Source of the DNA: Caballeronia sp. SBC1
GTDB lineage: Bacteria > Pseudomonadota > Gammaproteobacteria > Burkholderiales > Burkholderiaceae
Direction: 5' to 3'
Length of the DNA: 64,000 nucleotides
Assembly (NCBI RefSeq): GCF_011493005.1
Contig: NZ_CP049156.1
Location: 3,534,001-3,598,000, forward strand
Part shown: in pieces, positions 19,272-26,621 of the stretch
Numbering within the stretch: the stretch's first letter is position 1
Layout of the letters: every line of letters starts with the position of its first letter
The notes under the pieces: model-generated
Seen by the model: the letters and a program-made list of their open reading frames with translations, nothing else
The model's database searches: none
What the model was told of the DNA's origin: nothing
Made by a program: the position numbers and the translations under genes

Positions 19272-20195
19272 TTAGCGTAGCTTGAACGACGGGAATGACG
19301 GGAATGACGGAATCCGCGGGGGCACCATCTGGTCCGGCCGCACCGAAGTCGCGCCGGGCTCGCTTGCGGCGGCCGCGCCGGACGCCGCTGCCGTTGCCGA
19401 TGCCGCCGCAGGTGACGTCGCCGTGGTTGCTGAAGCAGGCGCCGCGCCTGCTGCCGCGCCGCTGTCTACATCTTCGTACTTTGGCAGGGATGCATTGCTG
19501 TCGCTCGCACCGTTGTCGCCGCCAATAAGATACTGACGACGCTGCAAATACGCGTTACGCACGAACGAATACTTGTCGAGCGCAGCACCCGAGAGCACAT
19601 CGCCAGCTCCCAGCAAGTTGGCCCGCGTGTTGACCAGTTGCACACCGAACAGCGTGGTGCGGAACCACGCCGGATCCACGTAGCTTGTCACGCTGCCAAA
19701 ATAATCGACAACCGTACCCGCCGTATCACGCACCGTACTGGGTCCCAGCAACGGCAGCACAACGTACGGTCCCGCCGGCACGCCGTAGTGGCCGAGCGTC
19801 AAGCCGAAGTCCTGGGTGTGCTTCGGCAGTCCGGCAACACTCGCCACGTCGAACAACCCGGCCACGCCGAAGATCGAGTTCATCACCACGCGCATGATGT
19901 CCGACACGCCGTCTGCAATCTTCAACTGCACCAGATTGTTCGCCGCCGTATAAATATCGCCGATATTGCCAAAGAAGTTCGTGACACTGTCGCGCACCGG
20001 CTGCGGCGTAACGTACACGTAGCCCTTCGCAATCGGCTTGAGCGCGACCTGGTCGATCTTGTCGTTGATCGTGAACATCGTCCGGTTGTAACTCTCGAAC
20101 GGATCGCCCTTGGTCGGCGTGGTGACGGTTGCACACCCGGCAAGCACCGCCACCGCGACCATCACGGCCGCGCTATTTACGCGCATTGCCTGCAT
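19272..20195 (-). CDS. mlaA: MlaA (VacJ) outer-membrane lipoprotein
   Basis: MlaA removes mislocalised phospholipids from the outer leaflet of the outer membrane. It has 307 residues with a lipobox VLAGC (Cys21) and the family core beginning DPFESYNRTMFTINDKID. It is longer than E. coli MlaA (251 residues) because of an alanine/serine-rich low-complexity tail after about residue 235, ending in repeated SFPSFPSF. The DNA under that end has tandem GGGAATGAC-type 9-base repeats. In E. coli mlaA is unlinked; here it sits between mlaD and mlaC in the operon. Confidence 0.95.
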   Translation of the reverse strand: MQAMRVNSAAVMVAVAVLAGCATVTTPTKGDPFESYNRTMFTINDKIDQVALKPIAKGYVYVTPQPVRDSVTNFFGNIGDIYTAANNLVQLKIADGVSDIMRVVMNSIFGVAGLFDVASVAGLPKHTQDFGLTLGHYGVPAGPYVVLPLLGPSTVRDTAGTVVDYFGSVTSYVDPAWFRTTLFGVQLVNTRANLLGAGDVLSGAALDKYSFVRNAYLQRRQYLIGGDNGASDSNASLPKYEDVDSGAAAGAAPASATTATSPAAASATAAASGAAAASEPGATSVRPDQMVPPRIPSFPSFPSFKLR

Positions 20196-20280
20196 TTCTT
20201 TTTCTCCTTATTGATGCTGACCCGAAGGCAGGCCCGTACCGCGAGATCGGCCAACCTTCGACTACCTGGATTCGCCAGGC

Positions 20281-20847
20281 TCATTTAGCAGCCGCACTCG
20301 CGCCCATCGCGCTCGCGGCGCCCGGGAATGCGGGCGCGGCAGGCGTTGCAGCAGGCGCGGCAGAGCTGGCCGGGCTCTTGGAGGCGCCCGAATCCGCCGC
20401 CTTGTTGTACAAGAATTGCCCGATCAGATTCTCAAGAACAACCGCCGATTGCGTCATCGAAATGGTGTCGCCCGCCTTGAGCATCTGGTCGTCGCCGCCC
20501 GGCTCCAGGCCGATGTACTGCTCGCCGAGCAAGCCCGACGTCAGGATCTTCGCGGACGAATCCTTCGGAAATTGGTATTGCTTGTCTAGATCGATAGTGA
20601 CCAACGCCTGGTACGTGTTCTGGTCAAAACCGATGGAATCGACGCGGCCGACCGTCACGCCCGCGCTCTTCACCGGCGCACGCGGCTTCAGGCCACCGAT
20701 ATTGTCGAATTTCAGCTTGACCGCGTAGGTCGGCTGAAACGACAGCGAGCTCATGTTGCCCGCCTTCAACGCAAGGAATAACAGCGCCACGAAGCCCAGC
20801 ACCACGAAGAGGCCGACCCAAAAGTCGAGAGCAGCAGTCTTTTTCAT
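20281..20847 (-). CDS. mlaD: MlaD, MCE-domain substrate-binding subunit
   Basis: MlaD forms the periplasmic hexameric ring of the MlaFEDB transporter. The 188-residue protein has an N-terminal membrane helix (FWVGLFVVLGFVALLFLAL, about 9-27) and one MCE domain (about 38-118: VKLKFDNIGGLKPRAPVKSA, then LLGEQYIGLEPGG). A C-terminal alanine/proline-rich stretch (about 150-188) is typical of beta-proteobacterial members. It lies 117 bases after mlaE and 85 bases before mlaA. Confidence 0.95.
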   Translation of the reverse strand: MKKTAALDFWVGLFVVLGFVALLFLALKAGNMSSLSFQPTYAVKLKFDNIGGLKPRAPVKSAGVTVGRVDSIGFDQNTYQALVTIDLDKQYQFPKDSSAKILTSGLLGEQYIGLEPGGDDQMLKAGDTISMTQSAVVLENLIGQFLYNKAADSGASKSPASSAAPAATPAAPAFPGAASAMGASAAAK

Positions 20848-20964
20848 CGTCTTCCCAAAGAATCTTGTCGCAGTTTTTTGTGTGAGGGACTGTGTCCTTC
20901 ACAACGTCCACGAACCGGTGAACCGAATCGCGGCGCAAAAGCGTCGCGGTCCCGCCCGGAGTAA

Positions 20965-21732
20965 TCAGTTGAACATCAGCGCGGTCAGCAAGAAGTCCAG
21001 CCCGAGCACGGCCAGCGAGCCGTACACCACTGTCTTCGTGGTCGCGCGCGAAACGCCTTCCGGCGTCGGCTGGGCTTCATAACCCTGGAACAACGCAATG
21101 AACGTGACGGCAAAGCCAAACACGATGCTCTTGATCACGCCGTTGCCTACGTCGCTCCATACGTCGATACCGCCTTGCATCTGGGACCAGAACGCGCCCG
21201 AATCCACGCCGATCATCAGCACGCCGACCACATAACCGCCGAAAATGCCGACCGCGCTGAAGATGGCGGCCAGAATCGGCATGGCGATGATGCCCGCCCA
21301 GAATCGCGGCGCTATCACCACCTTGAGCGGATCGACGGCCATCATTTCCATGGCCGTGAGCTGCTCGCCGGCTTTCATCAGGCCGATTTCGGCCGTCAGC
21401 GACGTTCCCGCGCGGCCCGCGAACAGCAGCGCGGTGACCACCGGCCCGAGTTCGCGCACCAGCGACAGCGCAACCAGGAGGCCGAGCGCTTGCTCGGAGC
21501 CGTATCGATTAAGGGTGAGATAACCCTGCAAACCAAGCACAAAACCCACGAACAAGCCCGAAACCGCGATGATCAGCAGCGAATAGTTACCGACAAACAG
21601 GATCTGTTTCGTGACAAGGCGCGGCCGGCGCATCAACGGAAAGAATTCGACGACCAGGCGCAAGAACATGCGCGTCGCGTAACCAATCGTGCCGAAGCTG
21701 CCGAGCACCGTACGTCCGATGGCGCTGATCAT
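20965..21732 (-). CDS. mlaE: MlaE, permease of the phospholipid transporter
   Basis: MlaE is the membrane subunit of MlaFEDB. The 255-residue protein has the MlaE/Ttg2B features: several hydrophobic helices, LVRELGPVVTALLFAGRAGT and EIGLMKAGEQLTAMEMM. The ATG overlaps the mlaF stop by four bases (ATGA), so the two core subunits are translationally coupled. Confidence 0.96.
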   Translation of the reverse strand: MISAIGRTVLGSFGTIGYATRMFLRLVVEFFPLMRRPRLVTKQILFVGNYSLLIIAVSGLFVGFVLGLQGYLTLNRYGSEQALGLLVALSLVRELGPVVTALLFAGRAGTSLTAEIGLMKAGEQLTAMEMMAVDPLKVVIAPRFWAGIIAMPILAAIFSAVGIFGGYVVGVLMIGVDSGAFWSQMQGGIDVWSDVGNGVIKSIVFGFAVTFIALFQGYEAQPTPEGVSRATTKTVVYGSLAVLGLDFLLTALMFN

Positions 21733-22547
21733 GCCTTTGCTCCGAGTCCAAAGTCCGCCGCCAGCGGCGTCGTGCTTGGATAGTGAAATTTGAACGGTCC
21801 GTCCGGCGCACCGTCGATGAACTGCCGTACCGACGGTTCCTGGGACGCCCGCAATTGCGCCGGCGTGCCTTCGGCCAGAATCCCGCCGTTCGCGATGAAA
21901 TACACGTAATCGGCAATGGCGAACGATTCCGGCACGTCGTGCGTCACCAGAATGGATGTGGCCCCGAGCGCGCTGTTCAGCGTACGGATCAGGTTCGCCG
22001 TAATGCCGAGCGAAATGGGGTCGAGACCGGCGAACGGTTCGTCGTACATCATCAGTTCGGGATCGAGCGCGATGGCGCGGGCAAGCGCCACGCGGCGGGC
22101 CATGCCACCCGATATTTCCGAGGGCGCGAGATCGCGCGCGCCGCGCAAACCGACCGCGTTGAGCTTCATCAGCACGAGGTCGCGCAGGAGTTCTTCGGGG
22201 AGGTCGGTGTGTTCCCGCAGCGGGAATGCGACGTTATCGAATACGGACTGGTCGGTGAACAGCGCGCCGAACTGGAACAGCATGCCCATTTTGCGGCGAA
22301 GCTCGTAAAGGCCTTCGCGAGTCTGGGTGCCGACGTCCTTGCCGCCGAACAACACCTGGCCGCGTTTCGCCTTCACCAACCCGCCGATCAGGCGCAGCAC
22401 GGTCGTTTTGCCACAGCCGGAACCGCCCATGACAGCCACGACCTGACCGCGCTTGAAGCGCATGTTCAGGTTCGATAATACGAGCCGGTCGCCGTAGCCG
22501 AAATCGACGTCGCGAAGCTCTAGCAAGGTCTCGGGAGAAGCTGACAC
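21729..22547 (-). CDS. mlaF: MlaF, ATPase of the phospholipid transporter
   Basis: MlaF powers MlaFEDB. I prefer the GTG at 22547 (272 residues, N-terminus SASPETLLELRDVDF), which matches the usual length; an ATG at 22598 would add 17 residues and has no ribosome site. AAGGA lies 12 bases before the GTG, a little far. Walker A is GGSGCGKT, the signature ISGGMARR and Walker B LMMYDEPFAGLDP, with the family H-loop region VTHDVPESFAIADYV. It is the first gene of the mla run. Confidence 0.95.
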   Translation of the reverse strand: MSASPETLLELRDVDFGYGDRLVLSNLNMRFKRGQVVAVMGGSGCGKTTVLRLIGGLVKAKRGQVLFGGKDVGTQTREGLYELRRKMGMLFQFGALFTDQSVFDNVAFPLREHTDLPEELLRDLVLMKLNAVGLRGARDLAPSEISGGMARRVALARAIALDPELMMYDEPFAGLDPISLGITANLIRTLNSALGATSILVTHDVPESFAIADYVYFIANGGILAEGTPAQLRASQEPSVRQFIDGAPDGPFKFHYPSTTPLAADFGLGAKA

Positions 22548-22664
22548 GAAGGCTGACAATCCTTTTACGCAAGAGGCCGAATTATAGGGCCTCTGCATGA
22601 CAGGTGTCGTGGCGGTCCCTTTCGACTGGTTTAACGGGCTGAACTTTTTTCCGAATCCGGGGCA

Positions 22665-23732
22665 TTATCGCCCGAATTCGTGTTGCAGCGCAGAAATGGC
22701 CGCAGCCAGATCCGGTGCCTCTGTCACTGCCCGCACGACTGCTGCGCTTCCGACACCGGTTGAAATAATTTGTCGCAAAACCGAGCCGTTGATTCCGCCA
22801 ATCGCAACGAGCGGCACGATGCCGTCGAGCAAGCGCACATAACGTGCCAAACGCGACACACCTTGCGGCGCTGTCGGCATGACTTTGGTCGTGGTCGGAA
22901 ACACCGCGCCGAGCGCGAGGTAGCTCGGTTTGAAATGCAGCGCCTTCAGCATTTCATAGTAGCCATGCGTCGACAGGCCGAGGCGCAAGCCCGCTTCGGC
23001 GATGGTGTTCAGGTCAGCAGTCTCCACGTCCTCTTGCCCGAGATGCACGCCGTACGCGCCGGCTTTGATGGCTTCCTGCCAATGATCGTTGATAAAAAGC
23101 TGTGTCTGGTGCTTCTTGCCCGCGGCCACCGACCGTTCTATTTCCTGCTTCAAATCGCCGGAATCGGTGGTTTTGCGGCGTAATTGCGCCGTTTGAACGC
23201 CTTGGTCAAGCACCCGTTCGACCCAATCTGCGCTTGGCAGGACGGGGTACAAACCCAGCTTGTCCGGGCAAGGGGGGAATGGTTTTGATGGGGCCGCCGG
23301 CAAATTGGCGACCTTCGGAAACGTGGAAAAATCGACGGGCCACGCGTCGAGTTCGTCCAGATTGGCCGAACGCCATGCAAGCGCCAGCACGAGCGAATCG
23401 TGTGGCTCGAAGCCGCAATCAAGGAACGCGGCCAGCGCGGCCGGCCAATCGTCTGACCATTCTCCCTCCAGCGCGTATTCGACGTTATCCAAATGCAGCG
23501 TCGCCCGGCCCGCTTTCAATTCCAGACGCCCAACTCCCTCCGGCAGCGGTTCAACGCCGCCGTCCACGATCAAATCGCCCGCGCGCGGATGATCCGGCTC
23601 GCTCAGGCAGATCCGCCATGTCTTCGATGCTGCGGGCCACTCGCCCAGCCGCCGCCGGATTCGCTCGGCGGCTTCCAGCAGTTCATCGGCGGGCGGCCAA
23701 AACACTTCCTTATCCTGCGACAACATGCTCAT
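22665..23732 (-). CDS. thiE: Thiamine phosphate synthase with an extra N-terminal domain
   Basis: ThiE joins HMP pyrophosphate and thiazole phosphate to give thiamine phosphate. At 355 residues it is far longer than ordinary ThiE (about 210). The TIM-barrel enzyme begins near 159 (GLYPVLPSADWVERVLDQGV) and has INDHWQ, GVHLGQEDV (228-236) and the C-terminal VAIGGI loop. Residues 1-155 are a separate acidic, tryptophan-containing region. Its end (AALAAFLDCGFEPHDSLVLA, about 98-117, then WPVDF) resembles the tail of the HMP kinase ThiD, suggesting the remnant of a ThiD-ThiE fusion; this is my inference. It overlaps thiG by four bases. Confidence 0.92.
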   Translation of the reverse strand: MSMLSQDKEVFWPPADELLEAAERIRRRLGEWPAASKTWRICLSEPDHPRAGDLIVDGGVEPLPEGVGRLELKAGRATLHLDNVEYALEGEWSDDWPAALAAFLDCGFEPHDSLVLALAWRSANLDELDAWPVDFSTFPKVANLPAAPSKPFPPCPDKLGLYPVLPSADWVERVLDQGVQTAQLRRKTTDSGDLKQEIERSVAAGKKHQTQLFINDHWQEAIKAGAYGVHLGQEDVETADLNTIAEAGLRLGLSTHGYYEMLKALHFKPSYLALGAVFPTTTKVMPTAPQGVSRLARYVRLLDGIVPLVAIGGINGSVLRQIISTGVGSAAVVRAVTEAPDLAAAISALQHEFGR

Positions 23733-24541
23733 GCAGCACTCCCGTCTTGATGCCAGAACGGCATGCCGACCACCGGCGTGCTCGCTTGTGCGCTATCACG
23801 CTCGGCCATTGGCCCGGCGAGATAGGCCATCCGCCCCGCCTCGACGCCCAGCGCAAACGCGCGCGCCATCTGCGGCGGAAACGTCGCCTGTGAGACGGCC
23901 GTGTTCAGCAACACGCCGTCGAAACCCCACTCCATCACCTGGCACGCATGCGACGGCACGCCAAGACCGGCATCGACGATAAGCGGCACATCCGGCAGCC
24001 GCTCACGCAGCGTGCGCAATCCGTAAGGATTCGTCACACCTTTTCCCGTTCCAATAGGCGCGCCCCATGGCATCAACGCCTCGCAGCCGACATCGAGCAG
24101 ACGCCGGCCGATCACCAGATCCTCCGTGCAGTACGGCAGCACCTTGAAACCTTCACGGATCAGTATTTCAGCGGCTTCAACGAGGCCGATTGGATCGGGC
24201 TGCAGCGTGTAGTCATCGCCGATCAGTTCGAGCTTCAGCCACGGGGTATCGAAGAGTTCGCGGGCCATGCGCGCCGTGGTCAGCACTTCGTCCACGGTCT
24301 GGCAGCCGGCCGTATTGGGCAGCAACGCGACACCGTGACGCTTGAGGACATCGAAGAAACCGGCTTCGCCCGTGTTCGACTGCCGCCGCAACGCGACGGT
24401 GACCATGCCGGGACGGGCGGCATCGATGGAATCGGACAGCGATTGCAGCGACGGATAGCGCGACGTCCCCAGCAGCACCCGGCTCGGGAACGACGTGCCG
24501 TAGAGCGTGAGGGTATCGGCTGTGGTGATGCTGGAAGTCAT
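23729..24541 (-). CDS. thiG: Thiazole synthase
   Basis: ThiG builds the thiazole ring from deoxyxylulose phosphate, ThiS thiocarboxylate and dehydroglycine. The ATG at 24541 (270 residues, MTSSITTADTLTLYG) has AGGA eight bases upstream, so longer in-frame starts are unnecessary. Conserved parts are SRVLLGTSRYPS, VTVALRR, KLELIGDD, VLPYCTEDLVI and MPWGAPIGTGKG. It follows thiS by 22 bases. Confidence 0.96.
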   Translation of the reverse strand: MTSSITTADTLTLYGTSFPSRVLLGTSRYPSLQSLSDSIDAARPGMVTVALRRQSNTGEAGFFDVLKRHGVALLPNTAGCQTVDEVLTTARMARELFDTPWLKLELIGDDYTLQPDPIGLVEAAEILIREGFKVLPYCTEDLVIGRRLLDVGCEALMPWGAPIGTGKGVTNPYGLRTLRERLPDVPLIVDAGLGVPSHACQVMEWGFDGVLLNTAVSQATFPPQMARAFALGVEAGRMAYLAGPMAERDSAQASTPVVGMPFWHQDGSAA

Positions 24542-24563
24542 GGTTCGATTCCTGTAGTGGAGC

Positions 24564-24761
24564 TCAGCCGCCGGCGACCGGCGAGACGATGTCGAGTTTG
24601 TCGCCGGAGGCAAGCGCCTTCGATGCGTGTTCGCCACGCGCGACGAATTGCCCGTTCAGCGCCACGGCGAACGGCGGTTTTGCGCCGAAGGCCGCGAGGG
24701 CGTCAGTGACGGTGGCCGCGTCGGGCATGGAGAACGGCTGCTGATTGATATGAATGTTCAT
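24564..24761 (-). CDS. thiS: Sulfur carrier protein ThiS
   Basis: A 65-residue ubiquitin-like protein ending in the required GG (VSPVAGG). Its C-terminal thiocarboxylate supplies sulfur to ThiG. The ATG at 24761 gives MNIHINQQPF, typical of the family; the open frame runs further upstream, but that part overlaps thiO and is not coding. It lies eight bases after the thiO stop and 22 bases before thiG. Confidence 0.93.
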   Translation of the reverse strand: MNIHINQQPFSMPDAATVTDALAAFGAKPPFAVALNGQFVARGEHASKALASGDKLDIVSPVAGG

Positions 24762-24769
24762 GATGAAGG

Positions 24770-25924
24770 TCAAAGCACGGGCGCCGCGTGTTCGCAGCGG
24801 AGCAAGGCGGACCAGCGGGCTTGGCGGCGCCAGTCGTCGAAGGAATCCGGGTCGGAGATCGCGCCGCCCAGCAGCGCTTCGGCGAGCGCGCGGGCGGTGT
24901 CGGCGACTTCGGGCGCGATCATGTAACCGTGCCGATACAGCCCGTTCACCCGCAAAGTTCGTCCGCCGTCCCAGACAATCGCCGGACGATGGTCGGGCAA
25001 GGTCGGACGGCATTGCGAATTGAGTTCGATAATGCGCGCCTCACCGAAACCCGGATGCACGGCGAACGCCGCGCTCAGGAGTTCGAGCGCCGAGCGCACG
25101 GTCATCGGCGACATATCTTCGCCTTCCACTTCGGTTGCCCCGATCACATAAAGATCGTCCTGTTTCGGCGCGATATAAAGCGGATAACGCGGGTGCAGCA
25201 AGCGCACCGGCCGCGTCAGGCCGATACCCGGCGCATGCACCCGCGCCACTTCGCCGCGAATGCCTCTTAACGCCGGCCATGCCGGTTTGCCGCCAAGCCC
25301 CCGGCAATCGATCACGAAACGCGCGTCCGGCGGGGTATCGGTATCGATCGTCGTATTCCAGTGCAGATCAACGTTACGTTCGGCCAGCCCCGCTGCCAGC
25401 GCTGTCAGCACTTGCCGGTTGTCGAGCTGGCCTTCGTTCGGCAGCAGCCAGCCTTGCGGAAAACGCGTGCTCAGCGACGGTTCCGCCGCCGCGACTTGCG
25501 CGCCGGCGAGTTTGACGAAGCCATTCCGGAAAAGCTCCGGAGGCGCATTTGCGCGCAAACGGCGCTCGAACAGCGGCGCCTCGGCGCGGTCGCCGGCATG
25601 CCAGACGACCAGCGTGCCATTGCGCTGGAAAAACACCGGTTCCGGCATATCGGCGATAAAACCCGGCCAGCGCTCAAGCGACGCCGCCCCAAGTTCGGTG
25701 ATCAGCAATTCGGCGCTGGCGGCCTCGGCTAGCGGCGCGAGCATTGCCGCCGCGACCCATGCCGCCGATTGCGTGCCGGCGGCGTCGCCGCTGTCGTACA
25801 GCGCCACACGGTGCCCCGCCCCCGCCAGCAGCCAGGCGACCAGCCGCCCGCACAAGCCCCCACCCACGACGGCAAAGTCGTCTCGCCCGGACGCACGGGA
25901 ATGAGAATGCACAACGGTGTTCAC
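24770..25924 (-). CDS. thiO: FAD-dependent glycine oxidase ThiO
   Basis: ThiO oxidises glycine to the imine used for thiazole formation. The 384-residue flavoprotein begins with the dinucleotide-binding motif FAVVGGGLCGRLVAW (17-31) and has the DAO-family C-terminal block CRPTLPDHRPAIVWDG with the final GLYRHGYMIAPEVAD. The start is a GTG (25924) with GAGGAGG about 12 bases upstream, so one of the following codons might be used instead. It is the first gene of thiOSGE, read from a TPP riboswitch leader. Confidence 0.93.
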   Translation of the reverse strand: MNTVVHSHSRASGRDDFAVVGGGLCGRLVAWLLAGAGHRVALYDSGDAAGTQSAAWVAAAMLAPLAEAASAELLITELGAASLERWPGFIADMPEPVFFQRNGTLVVWHAGDRAEAPLFERRLRANAPPELFRNGFVKLAGAQVAAAEPSLSTRFPQGWLLPNEGQLDNRQVLTALAAGLAERNVDLHWNTTIDTDTPPDARFVIDCRGLGGKPAWPALRGIRGEVARVHAPGIGLTRPVRLLHPRYPLYIAPKQDDLYVIGATEVEGEDMSPMTVRSALELLSAAFAVHPGFGEARIIELNSQCRPTLPDHRPAIVWDGGRTLRVNGLYRHGYMIAPEVADTARALAEALLGGAISDPDSFDDWRRQARWSALLRCEHAAPVL

Positions 25925-26141
25925 GATGACAATGCCTCCTCAGCAGACGCTGCAGAACGCACGGAGCACAGCACGGAAATCGAGATCGGGAGGAATGCCC
26001 GTTTCGAACCCTGGTTGCACGCGCGGCGCACAAAACATATTTCAGGGACGAAACCACGGCGAGAAAGCGGCCCGGGAGCGCATTGCCTGCGGCTCCTGTG
26101 CCAGCCAATACTGGAAGAAACTGGAAACGCTGCGGTTTCCG
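25925..26141 (-). other. Leader between TPP riboswitch and thiO
   Basis: These 217 bases separate the riboswitch from the thiO start. Immediately downstream of the aptamer the minus strand alternates GTTTCC and GGAAAC blocks that can form competing hairpins (26107-26155), the probable expression platform. The rest holds only the GAGGAGG ribosome site; no small gene was recognised. Confidence 0.6.
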
Positions 26142-26255
26142 GAAACTTCCCTCGCCGGTATTACCCGGATCGGGTGCAAAGGGACTCTCTCAGCCTCGCC
26201 GCGCGTTTCTCCGTTCCTTCATGGAGGCAGACGCGTGCCGAAGCACCCCTGTTTC
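26142..26255 (-). promoter_or_regulatory. TPP (thiamine pyrophosphate) riboswitch
   Basis: Reading the minus strand, the aptamer starts with GAAAC (P1), then AGGGGTGC with a hairpin arm, then the hallmark GGCTGAGAGAGTCCC, TTTGCACCCGATCCGGGTAA and TACCGGCGAGGGAA, and closes with GTTTC pairing to the first GAAAC. These are the conserved TPP-sensing core elements of the THI element. It lies 217 bases ahead of thiO and controls thiOSGE, presumably shutting expression when TPP is plentiful. Confidence 0.95.
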
Positions 26256-26621
26256 GTCAGCGATCATTAAAACATAAAAGCGAAACGACCCGCAAACCGG
26301 GAAAAACCGGGGGCCGGCGCGGACAAAACCGGACCACCTTCCCTTTCGTTCGCGGTGCGCGCACTCTGGCACAATGCCGCGAACGCCGGTTCGTCCTGGT
26401 TGGTCTGCAGCACACGCGTACGGCAAAGCATCGGGCTGTTGCATTGCGCTGGTAGCCCAGACGGGCGAGGATTAAGGAAGAATTAAGCCGCGCCCGAAAC
26501 AATGCTCCGGCGCGCGCCGTCTTTAATGGTCTCTTACGATCATTGAAACGGAGCAGGACCATCCGCATCGATACCGCCAAGTTACAACCTGCCGCCGAGC
26601 CGGCACGTCTTCAGGAAGCTC
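26256..26621. other. Divergent intergenic region upstream of thi leader and ABC transporter
   Basis: This 366-base stretch separates the 5' end of the riboswitch (minus) from the ABC transporter gene (plus). It must contain both promoters. The only clear element is the ribosome site AGGAAG just before 26622. Short frames in it overlap on both strands and lack family resemblance, so I see no gene. Confidence 0.5.
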
